A DNA stretch of 64,000 nucleotides from Streptomyces sp. A3M-1-3 (GTDB lineage Bacteria; Actinomycetota; Actinomycetes; Streptomycetales; Streptomycetaceae), in contig NZ_JANAVP010000007.1 of NCBI RefSeq assembly GCF_024213665.1, positions 62,001-126,000 of the forward strand, read 5' to 3'. Shown piece after piece: positions 33,510-42,341 of this stretch. Position 1 is the first letter of the stretch, and each line of letters opens with the position of its first letter. The notes beneath the pieces are model-generated. The model did no database searches and was not told the origin of the DNA. It was given only the letters and a program-made list of their open reading frames with translations. A program made the position numbers and the translations under genes.

Positions 33510-33619
33510 ACGGGCGCCGCCCAGCGGCGCCCCTGCCCCCTCCCGGACTCGCACAAGTGGGTCCGTCTCCCCCACTCATGTACGGCCCCGGCGACGCACC
33601 GCGGCCGCGAGAGGCCCCC

Positions 33620-34369
33620 ATGACCAACTCTTCGGCCACTGCCCCGGTGGCGCCCAGGCACCGTCGCTCCACCCCCGCTCCCCCGCGAGCCGGTGTGCTT
33701 CCCCTGGGAATCGTCTTCGTCCTGGCCACCGTGGTGATGGGCGTCATCGTCCGTGCGAATGCCGAGCAGCCGCCCTTCCAGAGCTTGGACGAGCGCTGGC
33801 TGACCTGGATGGGAGGCCCGCACGACGGCCTCTACGCGGCCGGCGCCGCCGTCCTCAACTGGTTCGGCGGACCCTTGGGCGTGGTGATCCCCGTCGCCCT
33901 GCTCATCTTCCTGATCGCGCGAAAGCGCTGGTGGTCGCTGCTCTACCTGCTCACCACTTACACGGCCAACATCGTCGTCGTACAGACCCTCAAGAACCTG
34001 GTGGACCGGCCTCGCCCGGAAAACCCGCTGGTCCGGGTGGACCACGGTTCCTTTCCCTCCGGGCACGTGGCCGGAACGGCGCTCCTTGTGGTGATCGTCG
34101 GTGCTCTGCTCATTCCGGCAGCCCGCAGACGTGCGTGGTGGCTGGGCAGTGCGGTCTTCACCGTGGCGATGATGTGGAGCCGCACCTGGCTCCACGCTCA
34201 CTGGCTCAGCGACACTCTGGCCGGCGCCATGGCCGGCGCCGGCGTGGCCCTGCTGCTGTGGCGGGTCTTCGCAGCCCGGCTGGCCCGGGAAGGCAGCCGG
34301 CAAGCAGCAGCGCGGGCGGGAACCTCTCCTACGCTCCCGCTCGAAACTCAGGCACGCGTAGACCGCTGA
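33620..34369 (+). CDS. PAP2-superfamily membrane phosphatase, catalytic residues intact
   Basis: A 249-residue membrane protein with about six helices. The three PAP2 motifs are intact: KNLVDRPRP, PSGH in GSFPSGHVAGTA, and SRTWLHAHWLSD, where the second His is the nucleophile. It would dephosphorylate a lipid phosphate such as undecaprenyl pyrophosphate or phosphatidic acid at the outer face. The ATG at 33620 follows GAGAGG; an upstream in-frame extension has no ribosome site. A second PAP2 gene at 41625 is a relative with both catalytic His replaced. Confidence 0.88.
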   Translation: MTNSSATAPVAPRHRRSTPAPPRAGVLPLGIVFVLATVVMGVIVRANAEQPPFQSLDERWLTWMGGPHDGLYAAGAAVLNWFGGPLGVVIPVALLIFLIARKRWWSLLYLLTTYTANIVVVQTLKNLVDRPRPENPLVRVDHGSFPSGHVAGTALLVVIVGALLIPAARRRAWWLGSAVFTVAMMWSRTWLHAHWLSDTLAGAMAGAGVALLLWRVFAARLAREGSRQAAARAGTSPTLPLETQARVDR

Positions 34370-34381
34370 TCCGAGACCGGC

Positions 34382-35389
34382 TCAAGAGGACTTCCGGTGC
34401 ACAAGGACGGCTTCCACACCGGGCACCGGGGGCGCCGTACCGTGCTCAATCAGCTCGTGAAGGGTATCGGCGATGCGTGCGGCCCTGGGAAGGTCCAGCC
34501 GGATGGTCGTCAGCGGCGGCCGCTGAAGAGCGGACAGCACAAGGTCGTCAGAGCCGACGACGGCCACGTCCTCCGGGATGGCGATGCCCTCGTCCTGGAG
34601 CGCGTGCATCAGCAAGGCGGCGTACTCGTCGTTATAGGCGAACACCGCGTCCAGGCCCAGGCCATGCCAGCGCTTGGCCAGCTCGGCGGCGGACTCCAGG
34701 CTGTAGGCCATCTCCACCGCGGTGACGGTCGCCATGTGCCGAGCGGCAACACCTTGTGCGCCGGCCAGGCGCGGGCGGGCGAAGGCGTCCAGGCCACGCT
34801 CCTGCGGCATGACCACCCCGATTCCGCGCCGCCCACGGGCGATGAGGTGTTCAGCGGCGACAGCGCCGATACGCGTGTCGTCGAACATGACCGTGTGGAT
34901 GCCTTCCACCGGCTGGGCGGCGAACGCGAGCAGCCCCCGAGCGCCGGCACGGCGCAGGATATCCGCCGCTTGTGCGGTGAAGCGGTTGCCGTCCAGGGCG
35001 AGTACCGCTGCGGGCCGCAGTTCGGCCCAGGCCCGGGCAGCGGTAACCGGGTCGGGGAAGCGGCCTGCATGCAGCACAACGGTGTATCCGTGACGGTCGA
35101 GTTCACTGTGCAGATCGTCCAGCCATTCGCTGACCAGGCGTCCGATCGCCGAGACCGCGGAGGGCACCAGAACCAGGTTGCTGCGACCGGCGCGAAGGGA
35201 ACGGGCCGCGGCGTGCGGCACATAGCCCAACTGCTTGGCCGCGTCCAGCACGCGGGCGCGGGTGGTGTCGCTGACCCGGTGCCCCTGGGTGTCATTGAGC
35301 ACGAAGGACACGGTGGCGCGTGACACCCCTGCCAGGCGGGCCACGTCCGCGCTGGTGACCGGTGCTGGGTTGGTCGTGTCTTTGGGCAT
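34382..35389 (-). CDS. LacI-family transcriptional regulator
   Basis: A 335-residue repressor. The N-terminal HTH and hinge are clear: TSADVARLAGVSRATVSFVL, then GYVPHAAARSLRAGRSNLV. The C-terminal sugar-binding-type domain ends PPLTTIRLDLPR, typical of LacI proteins of carbohydrate regulons. The ATG at 35389 follows AAGGAC. A LacI-type operator lies 50 nt upstream, suggesting autoregulation, and the same motif occurs upstream of a GH3 glycosidase, an MFS gene and two hydrolases. This is the only LacI-type gene in the window, so it is the natural candidate for the motif. Confidence 0.9.
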   Translation of the reverse strand: MPKDTTNPAPVTSADVARLAGVSRATVSFVLNDTQGHRVSDTTRARVLDAAKQLGYVPHAAARSLRAGRSNLVLVPSAVSAIGRLVSEWLDDLHSELDRHGYTVVLHAGRFPDPVTAARAWAELRPAAVLALDGNRFTAQAADILRRAGARGLLAFAAQPVEGIHTVMFDDTRIGAVAAEHLIARGRRGIGVVMPQERGLDAFARPRLAGAQGVAARHMATVTAVEMAYSLESAAELAKRWHGLGLDAVFAYNDEYAALLMHALQDEGIAIPEDVAVVGSDDLVLSALQRPPLTTIRLDLPRAARIADTLHELIEHGTAPPVPGVEAVLVHRKSS

Positions 35390-35439
35390 GACGTCCTTGA
35401 TCGATTTCTCGCGGTCAGCAGACCGGCTCCACATCAAGG

Positions 35440-35451
35440 TTACACGCGTTA
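35440..35451. promoter_or_regulatory. LacI-type operator, copy 4 (TTACACGCGTTA), autoregulatory site
   Basis: TTACACGCGTTA, a variant of the repeated motif with CG in place of the central TG step, 50 nt before the LacI-type start codon. Confidence 0.55.
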
Positions 35452-35514
35452 GTCACAATCGGGACACCATGCCACCCGCGCACCACCGGCCCCGAATGCA
35501 TTCATCGCGCAGCG

Positions 35515-35542
35515 TTGACCGTCGCAACGATTGCTAGATACT
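35515..35542 (+). promoter_or_regulatory. Candidate promoter for the P450 gene
   Basis: TTGACC (35515-35520), a 16-nt spacer beginning GTCGCAACG, and GATACT (35537-35542). It has the same spacing and similar boxes as the catabolic promoters. The P450 ATG is about 280 nt downstream, so the leader would be long. Bases 35543-35820 hold no convincing gene. Confidence 0.4.
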
Positions 35543-35820
35543 TTGGGGCCTTCGCACACGGGTTCACCCCCTCGTTCACTCCACCCGCCCGGGCCGTTAT
35601 CCCAGCCTCGCCGGATGGCCGCTCGCTCCGTGCAGGCACCCCGCTGCCCGGCCGCCTCGCCGCCCACCTGTACCGCGCTCCCATGCCCTTGCGGCGTGCT
35701 CCGGCCTGCTGCCGGCTCGCGGGAAACGCGCGCCTCGCTCCTCGTCGGGGCGGATGCGCCTCAGCGCCACCGAGACCCGTCCCTCCGCGCCGAGGCCGGA
35801 GGTGCCAGAGAAGGAGCCCG

Positions 35821-37194
35821 ATGAATCCGAGCAGCCATGGCGAGTACCCGTCCGAGTGGCCCCCGCCCGTCGGCCTGACTCCGCTGTACGGTGCGGTGCT
35901 CGCGCAGGACATGCGTCACGTCTACGACCAGTTGCGGCGGTACTGGGGCCCGATCGCTCCGGTCGAACTCACTCCCGGAGTCGGGACCTGGCTGGTGCTG
36001 GGGCACCAGGAGGTGCTCGAACTCGTCTGGGACGAGCGGGCTTTCTCCAGCGACTCGCGGCACTGGAACGCGATCAACGAGGGCCTGATTTCCGCGGACT
36101 CACCGCTGCTGCCGATACTGGGCTGGCGGCCGGCGCTGTCCCGCACCGATGAGCAGGAGCACCGCCAGCAGCGGCAGGCGGTGACGGAGACGCTGGACCG
36201 CATCGATCTGCGGCGCCTGCGCATCGTGGTCAGGCAGCAGGCCGACGCTCTGGTGGACGGCTGGGCGGTGCACGGCACCGCTGATCTGGTGACTCAGTAC
36301 GGCCACTCTCTGGTGTGGTCCGTCTTCACCCAGCTTCTCGGGCTCTCGGACGACTTCGCTCCCCGGCTGGATTCGTTGATCACGCGCATCGTCGACAGCG
36401 CCGAGGAAGCGGCCGACGCCGATGCGGAGTTGATGGAGGTCCTGCACCGCCTGGTTGCCGAGAAGCGCGCTGCTCCCGGCCCGGACCTCCCCTCGTGGCT
36501 GTTGGCTCACGCAGCCCAGCTGACTGATGCCGAGGTCGCACACAACCTTGCGGCCCTTCTCCTCGCAGGCACTGAGAGCAGCAGCAGCTGGATCAGCAAC
36601 ACGGTGCGGCTGCTGCTGAGCGATTCCGGGTTGATCTCCGCTCTGGCCAATGGGCGGCTGACCGTCTCCGACGCCGTCGACCGAGCGCTCTGGGCCGGCT
36701 CGCCGGTGCCGAACATCACCGGACGCTGGGCGAGGGCCGACGTCACCTTCGCAGGGTGCCGGATTCGCGCCGGGGATCTGCTCATACCGTGCCTGGCCGC
36801 CGCCAACACCGACCCCGGCGTCCAGGGTGCGGGGGACTCGGCCTTCGGCAACCGGGCGCACCTGGCATGGGGCACCGGCGCTCACGGGTGCCCTGCCAAG
36901 GATCCGGCCCGCCTGATCGTCGAGACGGCAGTGGACGTCCTGCTGCACCGGCTGCCCGAGATCCGCCCCGCCGTTCCCGACGCCGGTTTGCAGTGGCGGC
37001 CTTCCCTGTGGCGCGGCGCGCCTGCCGGACTGCCTGTGGCGTTCCCCGCGTTCCGTCCCGACGAGGACGCAGCCGCCCCGCCGGAGGCCCTCACCGTCAT
37101 GCCGGTGCCGGAGGGGAGGCGGGACGACAGCGCCCCGACGGGCGAACTCGCGCCGCAACGATGGGGCTGGTGGGATTCCATGGGCGGGTGGTAA
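35821..37194 (+). CDS. Cytochrome P450, CYP157-like, without a canonical ExxR motif
   Basis: A 457-residue P450. The I helix has LLLAGTESSSSWI, and the heme loop is WGTGAHGCPAK with Cys357 as thiolate ligand. In the K helix, where nearly all P450s have ExxR, the sequence reads AVDRALWAGSP, so the Glu and Arg pair is absent. This is a known peculiarity of CYP157 enzymes linked to Streptomyces conservons. However, the conservon partner genes (sensor kinase, roadblock, DUF742, GTPase) are not next to it. GAAGGAGCCCG precedes the ATG. Substrate unknown. Confidence 0.82.
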   Translation: MNPSSHGEYPSEWPPPVGLTPLYGAVLAQDMRHVYDQLRRYWGPIAPVELTPGVGTWLVLGHQEVLELVWDERAFSSDSRHWNAINEGLISADSPLLPILGWRPALSRTDEQEHRQQRQAVTETLDRIDLRRLRIVVRQQADALVDGWAVHGTADLVTQYGHSLVWSVFTQLLGLSDDFAPRLDSLITRIVDSAEEAADADAELMEVLHRLVAEKRAAPGPDLPSWLLAHAAQLTDAEVAHNLAALLLAGTESSSSWISNTVRLLLSDSGLISALANGRLTVSDAVDRALWAGSPVPNITGRWARADVTFAGCRIRAGDLLIPCLAAANTDPGVQGAGDSAFGNRAHLAWGTGAHGCPAKDPARLIVETAVDVLLHRLPEIRPAVPDAGLQWRPSLWRGAPAGLPVAFPAFRPDEDAAAPPEALTVMPVPEGRRDDSAPTGELAPQRWGWWDSMGGW

Positions 37195-37793
37195 GGGGCA
37201 GAGCAGGAAGATCGGTCCCGAAGGGGTCGTCAGCTGCTTGCCGGGGAGCGTGCACGAGGGCGGTTTAACTCGATCGTGTGATGGTCGGCTTCCGGGCTTG
37301 CGGCGTCCTGGGCCGTCCGGGTTAACGTGATCGTGTGATCTGGGACGCCGGGTACGGCGCCGGCGTGCGGGGCCCCCGCTCCACCGGAGTGATGGTTCAG
37401 GGCCTCCCCGTCGCATCTGGCCGTACCCATTTGGCCGGATCGCGCAGGGAACCGACCTCCCGGACCCGGACCACGCACAGGATGCGTGTCGCCGCCCCGG
37501 GGTTGAGTACGCCAGTGCGCCCAAGACCGTTCGGGGCGTGCGGCTGAGCGGACTCACTCCTGCTCAGTCCGGAGGAACGGTGTGGGCCGTCCCGGGACGG
37601 TAACGACCTGGGGGCAATAGCCCGCGGGCTCCCGACGCCTGGCACGCAGGCTCGCCGCGTTTCCGGAGCGTCCCGATAGCTCAGCTATCGGGACGCTCCG
37701 GCGCCTTGCGATCGCACGCACCAGACGCCGCTCGCTGATCCGCGCTCTATTACTCCCAGGTCGTAAGGGAAGCAACTGTCGCGGGAACCTGGT
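37195..37793. other. Intergenic region between convergent genes, with a near-identical direct repeat
   Basis: About 600 nt with no convincing gene. It contains an 18-bp direct repeat (37265-37282 and 37322-37339, 16 of 18 identical) with TCGTGTGAT in both copies, and further on a 39-bp palindrome listed separately. The short open frames have no ribosome sites or family features. Confidence 0.5.
37663..37701. terminator. Perfect 39-bp palindrome, probable bidirectional terminator
   Basis: Two 19-bp arms (37663-37681 and 37683-37701) are perfect complements around a single central base. It lies 92 nt from the GH3 stop and 470 nt from the P450 stop, between convergent genes. The stem is unusually long and perfect for a terminator and has no T-run. 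Confidence 0.6.
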
Positions 37794-39656
37794 TCAGCCC
37801 ACCCGCAGGCCGTGGCCGTAGGGGAAGACGGGGTCCACGGAGTCGTTGGGCACGTCCTCGTGGCCGGCGGCGAGGCTCTCCATCGAACGCGGCAGTTCGA
37901 AGGGCAGCCGGCCTTCTGCCTTCACCCGGCCGAAGAGCACGTTCAGCAACGCGGTGTCCGAGGCACCGAAGTTGGCCACGAGTGCTGCCGCCTGCTCAGC
38001 GATCTCCGGTATGACCGCCGCACGGTCCAGGAAGATGTCGACGACGGTGGGGACGGCGGCGGCAACCTCGAGGATCGGACGCAGTTCGTCCTCGGTGAAG
38101 TCGAGGCGGCCCGCACGGAAGAAGGGCTCGATGCCCGTGGTCCGCTTGTCGTGGGGGGTGACGATGCGCAGCACCGCCACATCCGCCTCCTCGGGGGTGG
38201 CCACCACGGTTGCGTACTGCGCGGCGACGGCGGGGGCGATGCCCTGCGTGTAGAGCCGGAGCCCGGGTGCCAGGGGCAGCACAGGTGCCGTCGCATCGTG
38301 CGGACGGTCCGTGAGAACCGTGATCGAGCGGCTCTGTGCGGCGAGTCCGGCCGCGGTGAACTCGCTGCTGCCGCAGACAGCGGCGGCGTTGTCGGGGTCC
38401 ACGTACGGGTCGTCGAAGAGACCGAGGGTGAACTTCTCCCGCAGCAGACGTGCCACCGACGTGTCGAGTCGCTCCTGAGTCACTCTGCCGGTGCGTACGA
38501 GTTCCACGATGAGTTCCGGGGCCGCCTCGCCACCGAGCTGGTCGGCTCCGGCGTCGATGATGCGTTCCACCCGGGTGAGCCGGTCCAGCTGCTCGGCGCC
38601 CCACGCGCGGGCGGGGAAGGGCGCTCCGAAGATCTCCGTGTCGGTCACCAGGCCCCAGTCGGTGCAGACGATGCCGTCGAAGCCGTACTTTCCGCGCAGC
38701 AGGCCGGTGATGATGCCCTTGTTGAAGCCGAAGCCGATCTCCTCGTGCTGCGTGCCGACCGGCATACCGTAGTACGGCATGATCTGCGAGGTCCCGGCCT
38801 CGAAGGCGGCTTCGAAGGGGATCAGGTGGTAGTCGAAGTTGTCGCCGGGGTAGACCTGTTCGCGGCCGTAGGCGAAGTGGGCGTCCTCGCCGCCCAGCTG
38901 CGGACCGGCACCGGGGAAGTGCTTGGTCATCGCGGAGACACTGGTGGTGCCGAGGACCTCCCCCTGAAGGCCTCGGATGTAGGCACCGACCATGCGCGCG
39001 GCGACCTCGGCATCGGATCCGAAGGTGCCCACGACGCGCGCCCAGCGGAGTTCGGTGGCCAGGTCGGCCGTGGGGTGAAGGGCCAGGCGGATACCGACCG
39101 AGAGGTACTCGCGGCGCACGATGTCGGCGTACTCCCGCACAAGTTCCTCGTCGCCGATGGCGGCCAGGCCGGGGGGCTCGGGCCACATCGAGAATCCTTC
39201 GGTGCGCAGACTCGCGGCGACGTTGTCCAGGAAGCCGTGGCGGGGGTCGGTGGAGATGGTCACCGGAATGCCCAGGCGGGTCGCGGCGGCCAGGTCCTGG
39301 AGGCGGTTGTTCCACTCGGCTATGCGGCGCGGGGCTGCGGTGCCGAACAAGTTGAAGTGGTTCATGAGCTTGCCGGTGACCATGGCAGAGGTGGAGGCAC
39401 GCATCGGGTCGTCGTCCGAATCCGCGGGATCCGGCTCCGCCAGGGTTCCGTCGGCGTTGATGCCGATCATGGTCTGGAAGAGCAGGCCCGCCTTCTCTTC
39501 CGGCGTCATGCGCTGCAGAAGATCGGCGACACGCTCGGCAACCGGCAGGCGGGGGTTCTCGTAGGGCTCCATGACGCCGTTGCCGTTCAGGTCGCGGAAC
39601 GTCGTGCCGTCCGGGGCGGTGAGTGTGCGCGGCCGGGCCGCCGGGGTCTGTGACAT
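37794..39656 (-). CDS. Glycoside hydrolase family 3 beta-glycosidase
   Basis: A 620-residue cytoplasmic GH3 enzyme with no signal peptide. The N-terminal barrel carries MTKHFPGAGPQLGG and the nucleophile Asp333 in GIVCTDWGLVTDTEIFG. The C-terminal GH3 domain ends in FPYGHGLRVG with the usual PFELPRSMESL stretch nearby. Retaining GH3 enzymes remove beta-linked glucose or xylose from oligosaccharides and aryl glycosides. The ATG at 39656 was chosen; an ATG five codons upstream (39671) is an alternative. A LacI-type palindrome lies 185 nt upstream. Activity on plant phenolic glucosides would fit the neighbourhood but is inference. Confidence 0.88.
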   Translation of the reverse strand: MSQTPAARPRTLTAPDGTTFRDLNGNGVMEPYENPRLPVAERVADLLQRMTPEEKAGLLFQTMIGINADGTLAEPDPADSDDDPMRASTSAMVTGKLMNHFNLFGTAAPRRIAEWNNRLQDLAAATRLGIPVTISTDPRHGFLDNVAASLRTEGFSMWPEPPGLAAIGDEELVREYADIVRREYLSVGIRLALHPTADLATELRWARVVGTFGSDAEVAARMVGAYIRGLQGEVLGTTSVSAMTKHFPGAGPQLGGEDAHFAYGREQVYPGDNFDYHLIPFEAAFEAGTSQIMPYYGMPVGTQHEEIGFGFNKGIITGLLRGKYGFDGIVCTDWGLVTDTEIFGAPFPARAWGAEQLDRLTRVERIIDAGADQLGGEAAPELIVELVRTGRVTQERLDTSVARLLREKFTLGLFDDPYVDPDNAAAVCGSSEFTAAGLAAQSRSITVLTDRPHDATAPVLPLAPGLRLYTQGIAPAVAAQYATVVATPEEADVAVLRIVTPHDKRTTGIEPFFRAGRLDFTEDELRPILEVAAAVPTVVDIFLDRAAVIPEIAEQAAALVANFGASDTALLNVLFGRVKAEGRLPFELPRSMESLAAGHEDVPNDSVDPVFPYGHGLRVG

Positions 39657-39840
39657 GGGTGTTCGTTCCATTCCGTAGGTCGGGCAACGGCCCCGACAGG
39701 GCTCGGGGAATCCATCGGACGGTTGGCCGGTTGGTTGCGCCGTCATTCCGCCCGCGTGCGAGGGCCTCCAACGGCCGGTCCCGGGCGTCGGAGGCCCGGG
39801 ACCGGCGTGGCCGCTGTCCCCAAGCAACGGCCGCCTCGAT

Positions 39841-39856
39841 TGTTACACGTGTAACG
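39841..39856. promoter_or_regulatory. LacI-type operator, copy 5
   Basis: TGTTACACGTGTAACG, a perfect 14-bp palindrome at 39842-39855. It is upstream of the GH3 gene and 47 nt beyond the esterase stop. Confidence 0.65.
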
Positions 39857-39902
39857 CACGACGGGTAAGCCCCGGACTCTGTGGCGGAATGGCCCTGCGG
39901 CC

Positions 39903-41441
39903 CTACCGGGACGCGCGCAGGTGCAATTCCCGCGAGCCTCCGGCGGGGTCACTGGCGGCAGCCGTGACGGAGTCGAAGACCATCGTGGTGCGGGACTGGA
40001 CGTCGTACCGGTCCCAGACCGGCAGGTCCGGGTGGTTGGGGTTTCCGGTCCGGATGAACGAGATCCACGCCTGGTGCATGGACTGCGCGAGGCCGTCGCG
40101 GGCGGCGGGCTCGATTCCTTCCAGGAAGGGCGCATGCGACCACTTGTCGAAGTTGTGGAAGACAAACGGCAGTTCCAGGCAGTGCGCGGCGGCGAGCCTG
40201 CCGTCGTACGCCGGGGTCGGGAAGTCGAACTGGTACACCCACACCGGGCGGCCGAGTTCCGCCCTGGCTTCGGCCAGTTCCACGCTGGGTACACGGAACA
40301 GCTCGTCGGAGATCAGGTCCATGAGTACGTCAGCGGGGCGGGCGCCGGGACGGGCCGCCTCGTAGGCGGCATACACCTCGGCCGCATCGTCCTTGAAGGT
40401 GTCCGCGATCCTGTTGATCACTTGGTCCTTGGTCGCAGCGGCGTAACCCTCGTCCAGCGCGAAGCCGAAGTTCGCTTCCTCCCGCGTCCAGCCGATCAGC
40501 ACGTCGATGTCGGTTCCGGCGCCGTGGAGGAGTGTCTCGGCGGGGTGGCGGTGCAGTGTCACTTCGTCGCGTACGGGCAGGAACGGTGTGGGCCAGTAGC
40601 CCCATCGCATCGTTTGCCCGAACATGCCTACGGTCGCCTCGATCAGCTTGGGCCAGGGCAGGCGGCGCAGTTCCTCGATGTCCTTGGCGCCGGCCATCTC
40701 CAGGAAGGCAGCGGTGCGCTGCAGGCACTCGGCGGGGGCCGGGATGTGCAGGCCGAAGGGCGGGCTCTGCAGGACGGCTCGCTGGAAGAGGCCCTGGGCC
40801 TCGGGGTGGCCTGCCAGCGCCGCGGTGGATATCGCGCCGCCGGACTGGCCGGCGACGGTGATGCAGTCCGGGTCCCCACCGAAGCGCGCGATGTTGTCAC
40901 GGACCCACCGCAGTGCGGCGAGCTGGTCGGTGAGCCAGAAGTTTCCGGCCTGCGCCTCCCCATCGCTCTCGGAGCCGAAGTACAGGTAACCCAGCGGCCC
41001 GATGCGGTAGTTGATGCTGACCACCACAAGGTCGCCGTTGCGGGCGAAGGTCTCGCCGGAGTAGTTCGGCAGCGAGCCGGATCCGGAGACGAAGCCTCCG
41101 CCGTGGATCCAGACCATCACCGGCCGGCCGGCATCATCGGCGGACGGCGTCCACACGTTGAGCGTCAGGCAGTCGTCGTCGAAGGGCGGAGAGCCATGCC
41201 CGCCGAGCACGGGGTCGCCGCCTTCCATGAACATCTGTGGTGCGCTCGGGCCGTCGACGGTGGCGTCTCGCGTCCCGCTCCAGCCCGGATGGGGCTGTGC
41301 CGGGCGCCACCTCAGGGCGCCGACGGGCGCCGCGGCGTAGGGCACACCCTTGAATACGGCGACACCGCCCTCGACACAGCCCTGGAGTCGGCCGGAACGC
41401 AGGTCCACGACGGGTGGGACCTGGCCGTTGGCAATGCCCAT
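39903..41441 (-). CDS. Type-B carboxylesterase, cytoplasmic paralog with GQSGG elbow
   Basis: A 512-residue esterase without signal peptide. Oxyanion HGGGF, nucleophile elbow GQSGG in ITVAGQSGGAIST, and His in AAHCLELPFVFHNFDKWSHA. It matches the exported esterase at 8003-9628 along its full length, with long identical stretches such as EGGVAVFKGVPYAA and YSGETFARNGDLV, so the two are duplicates with different locations in the cell. The ATG at 41441 follows GAGGGAGGAATTCTC; the upstream GTG is less likely. The promoter at 41561-41588 resembles that of the salicylyl-CoA hydroxylase. Confidence 0.9.
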   Translation of the reverse strand: MGIANGQVPPVVDLRSGRLQGCVEGGVAVFKGVPYAAAPVGALRWRPAQPHPGWSGTRDATVDGPSAPQMFMEGGDPVLGGHGSPPFDDDCLTLNVWTPSADDAGRPVMVWIHGGGFVSGSGSLPNYSGETFARNGDLVVVSINYRIGPLGYLYFGSESDGEAQAGNFWLTDQLAALRWVRDNIARFGGDPDCITVAGQSGGAISTAALAGHPEAQGLFQRAVLQSPPFGLHIPAPAECLQRTAAFLEMAGAKDIEELRRLPWPKLIEATVGMFGQTMRWGYWPTPFLPVRDEVTLHRHPAETLLHGAGTDIDVLIGWTREEANFGFALDEGYAAATKDQVINRIADTFKDDAAEVYAAYEAARPGARPADVLMDLISDELFRVPSVELAEARAELGRPVWVYQFDFPTPAYDGRLAAAHCLELPFVFHNFDKWSHAPFLEGIEPAARDGLAQSMHQAWISFIRTGNPNHPDLPVWDRYDVQSRTTMVFDSVTAAASDPAGGSRELHLRASR

Positions 41442-41560
41442 GAGAATTCCTCCCTCGGTCACCGACGATCGGCCGACGGGGGCGTTGCCACACCTCCTGG
41501 AGCGCGTGGCCGCGTCCGCCTCATGGCCGTCGCGTGGCAGCTGGCGCCGCCCACAGCGAG

Positions 41561-41588
41561 ATTATGTTGAAATTTCGACGACCGTCAA
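41561..41588 (-). promoter_or_regulatory. Promoter of the GQSGG esterase gene
   Basis: On the minus strand TTGACG (41588-41583), a 16-nt spacer, and CATAAT (41566-41561). TTGACGGTCGTCGAAATTTC differs from the hydroxylase promoter at only two positions over its first 20 bases. It lies about 120 nt before the chosen ATG. Confidence 0.65.
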
Positions 41589-41624
41589 TTGTTCGAGCTA
41601 TGTCGCACTCGACTGCCGACTTCG

Positions 41625-42341
41625 CTAGTCCCAGAGTCGGCCCGCCGCGGCCCGCACCGCCTCCCGGTCCAGCAGGGGAGCAAAGGCCCGCCACAGCAGC
41701 AGGCCGGTTCCGGCCCCGGCCAGGGCCCCCGCCACCGTGTCGCTGGGCCACTGGGCATGCAGCCATGTGCGGCTCCACATCATCGCGGCGACGAACACGA
41801 TGCCGAACAGCCACCACCAGAGTCGCGCACGGGGAGGGAACACCACCACCGCGACCACGACTACGAGAGTCGCCGCGCTGGAAACCTGCCCTGACGGGAA
41901 CGAGCCGTCGTTCACCAGGACCCACGGGTCCGACGGGCGCGGACGGTCGGCCAACGACTTCAAAGGCAGGACCACGAGCATGTTCGTGACGGCAGCAGAG
42001 GTGAACACGAAGACCGCGGACCTCCAGCGCCCGTAGACGCACAGGCACCCCGCGAAGGCGAGAGTGATGATCTGCCCCAGAGGCCCTCCCAGCCGGTCGA
42101 ACACGATGGCCAGGTCCGTCGCCGCGTCCTGGCGCGACCCGTTCATTCCCTCCATCCAGCGGTCGTCGAAGCCCTGGAAGAACGGCGGTCCGTCACCGCG
42201 GAGGATCAGGCCCAGCACCACGGCGGTCAGCAGGAGCAGGGCTCCGGCCAGGAGTGCGCCGCGCGGCGGAGCTGCGGGAACGGCGTGTCGAGGCGGCGCC
42301 GATGGTGGCGGCGGATGGCGGGGGGAGGTCGCGTTGAGCAC
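41625..42341 (-). CDS. PAP2-fold membrane protein with both catalytic histidines replaced
   Basis: A 238-residue relative of the PAP2 protein at 33620-34369, with the same helix pattern. Motif 1 (KSLADRPRP) is intact. Motif 2 reads SFPSGQVSSAAT, with Gln in place of the catalytic His of PSGH, and motif 3 reads SRTWLHAQWPSD, with Gln in place of the nucleophile His. Codons CAG are clear at both places. The protein is thus unlikely to be a phosphatase but keeps the fold and could bind lipid phosphates. The GTG at 42341 follows AAAGG; other starts further upstream lack ribosome sites. Confidence 0.8.
   Translation of the reverse strand: MLNATSPRHPPPPSAPPRHAVPAAPPRGALLAGALLLLTAVVLGLILRGDGPPFFQGFDDRWMEGMNGSRQDAATDLAIVFDRLGGPLGQIITLAFAGCLCVYGRWRSAVFVFTSAAVTNMLVVLPLKSLADRPRPSDPWVLVNDGSFPSGQVSSAATLVVVVAVVVFPPRARLWWWLFGIVFVAAMMWSRTWLHAQWPSDTVAGALAGAGTGLLLWRAFAPLLDREAVRAAAGRLWD

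Noticed and set aside
37812..39653. 613-codon open frame opposite the GH3 gene
   Set aside because: Antisense shadow of strong third-position GC bias; Gly/Val/Glu-rich without domain features. Similar long shadows at 39921-41570, 52571-54181, 55211-57493 and 57506-59533 were dropped for the same reason.
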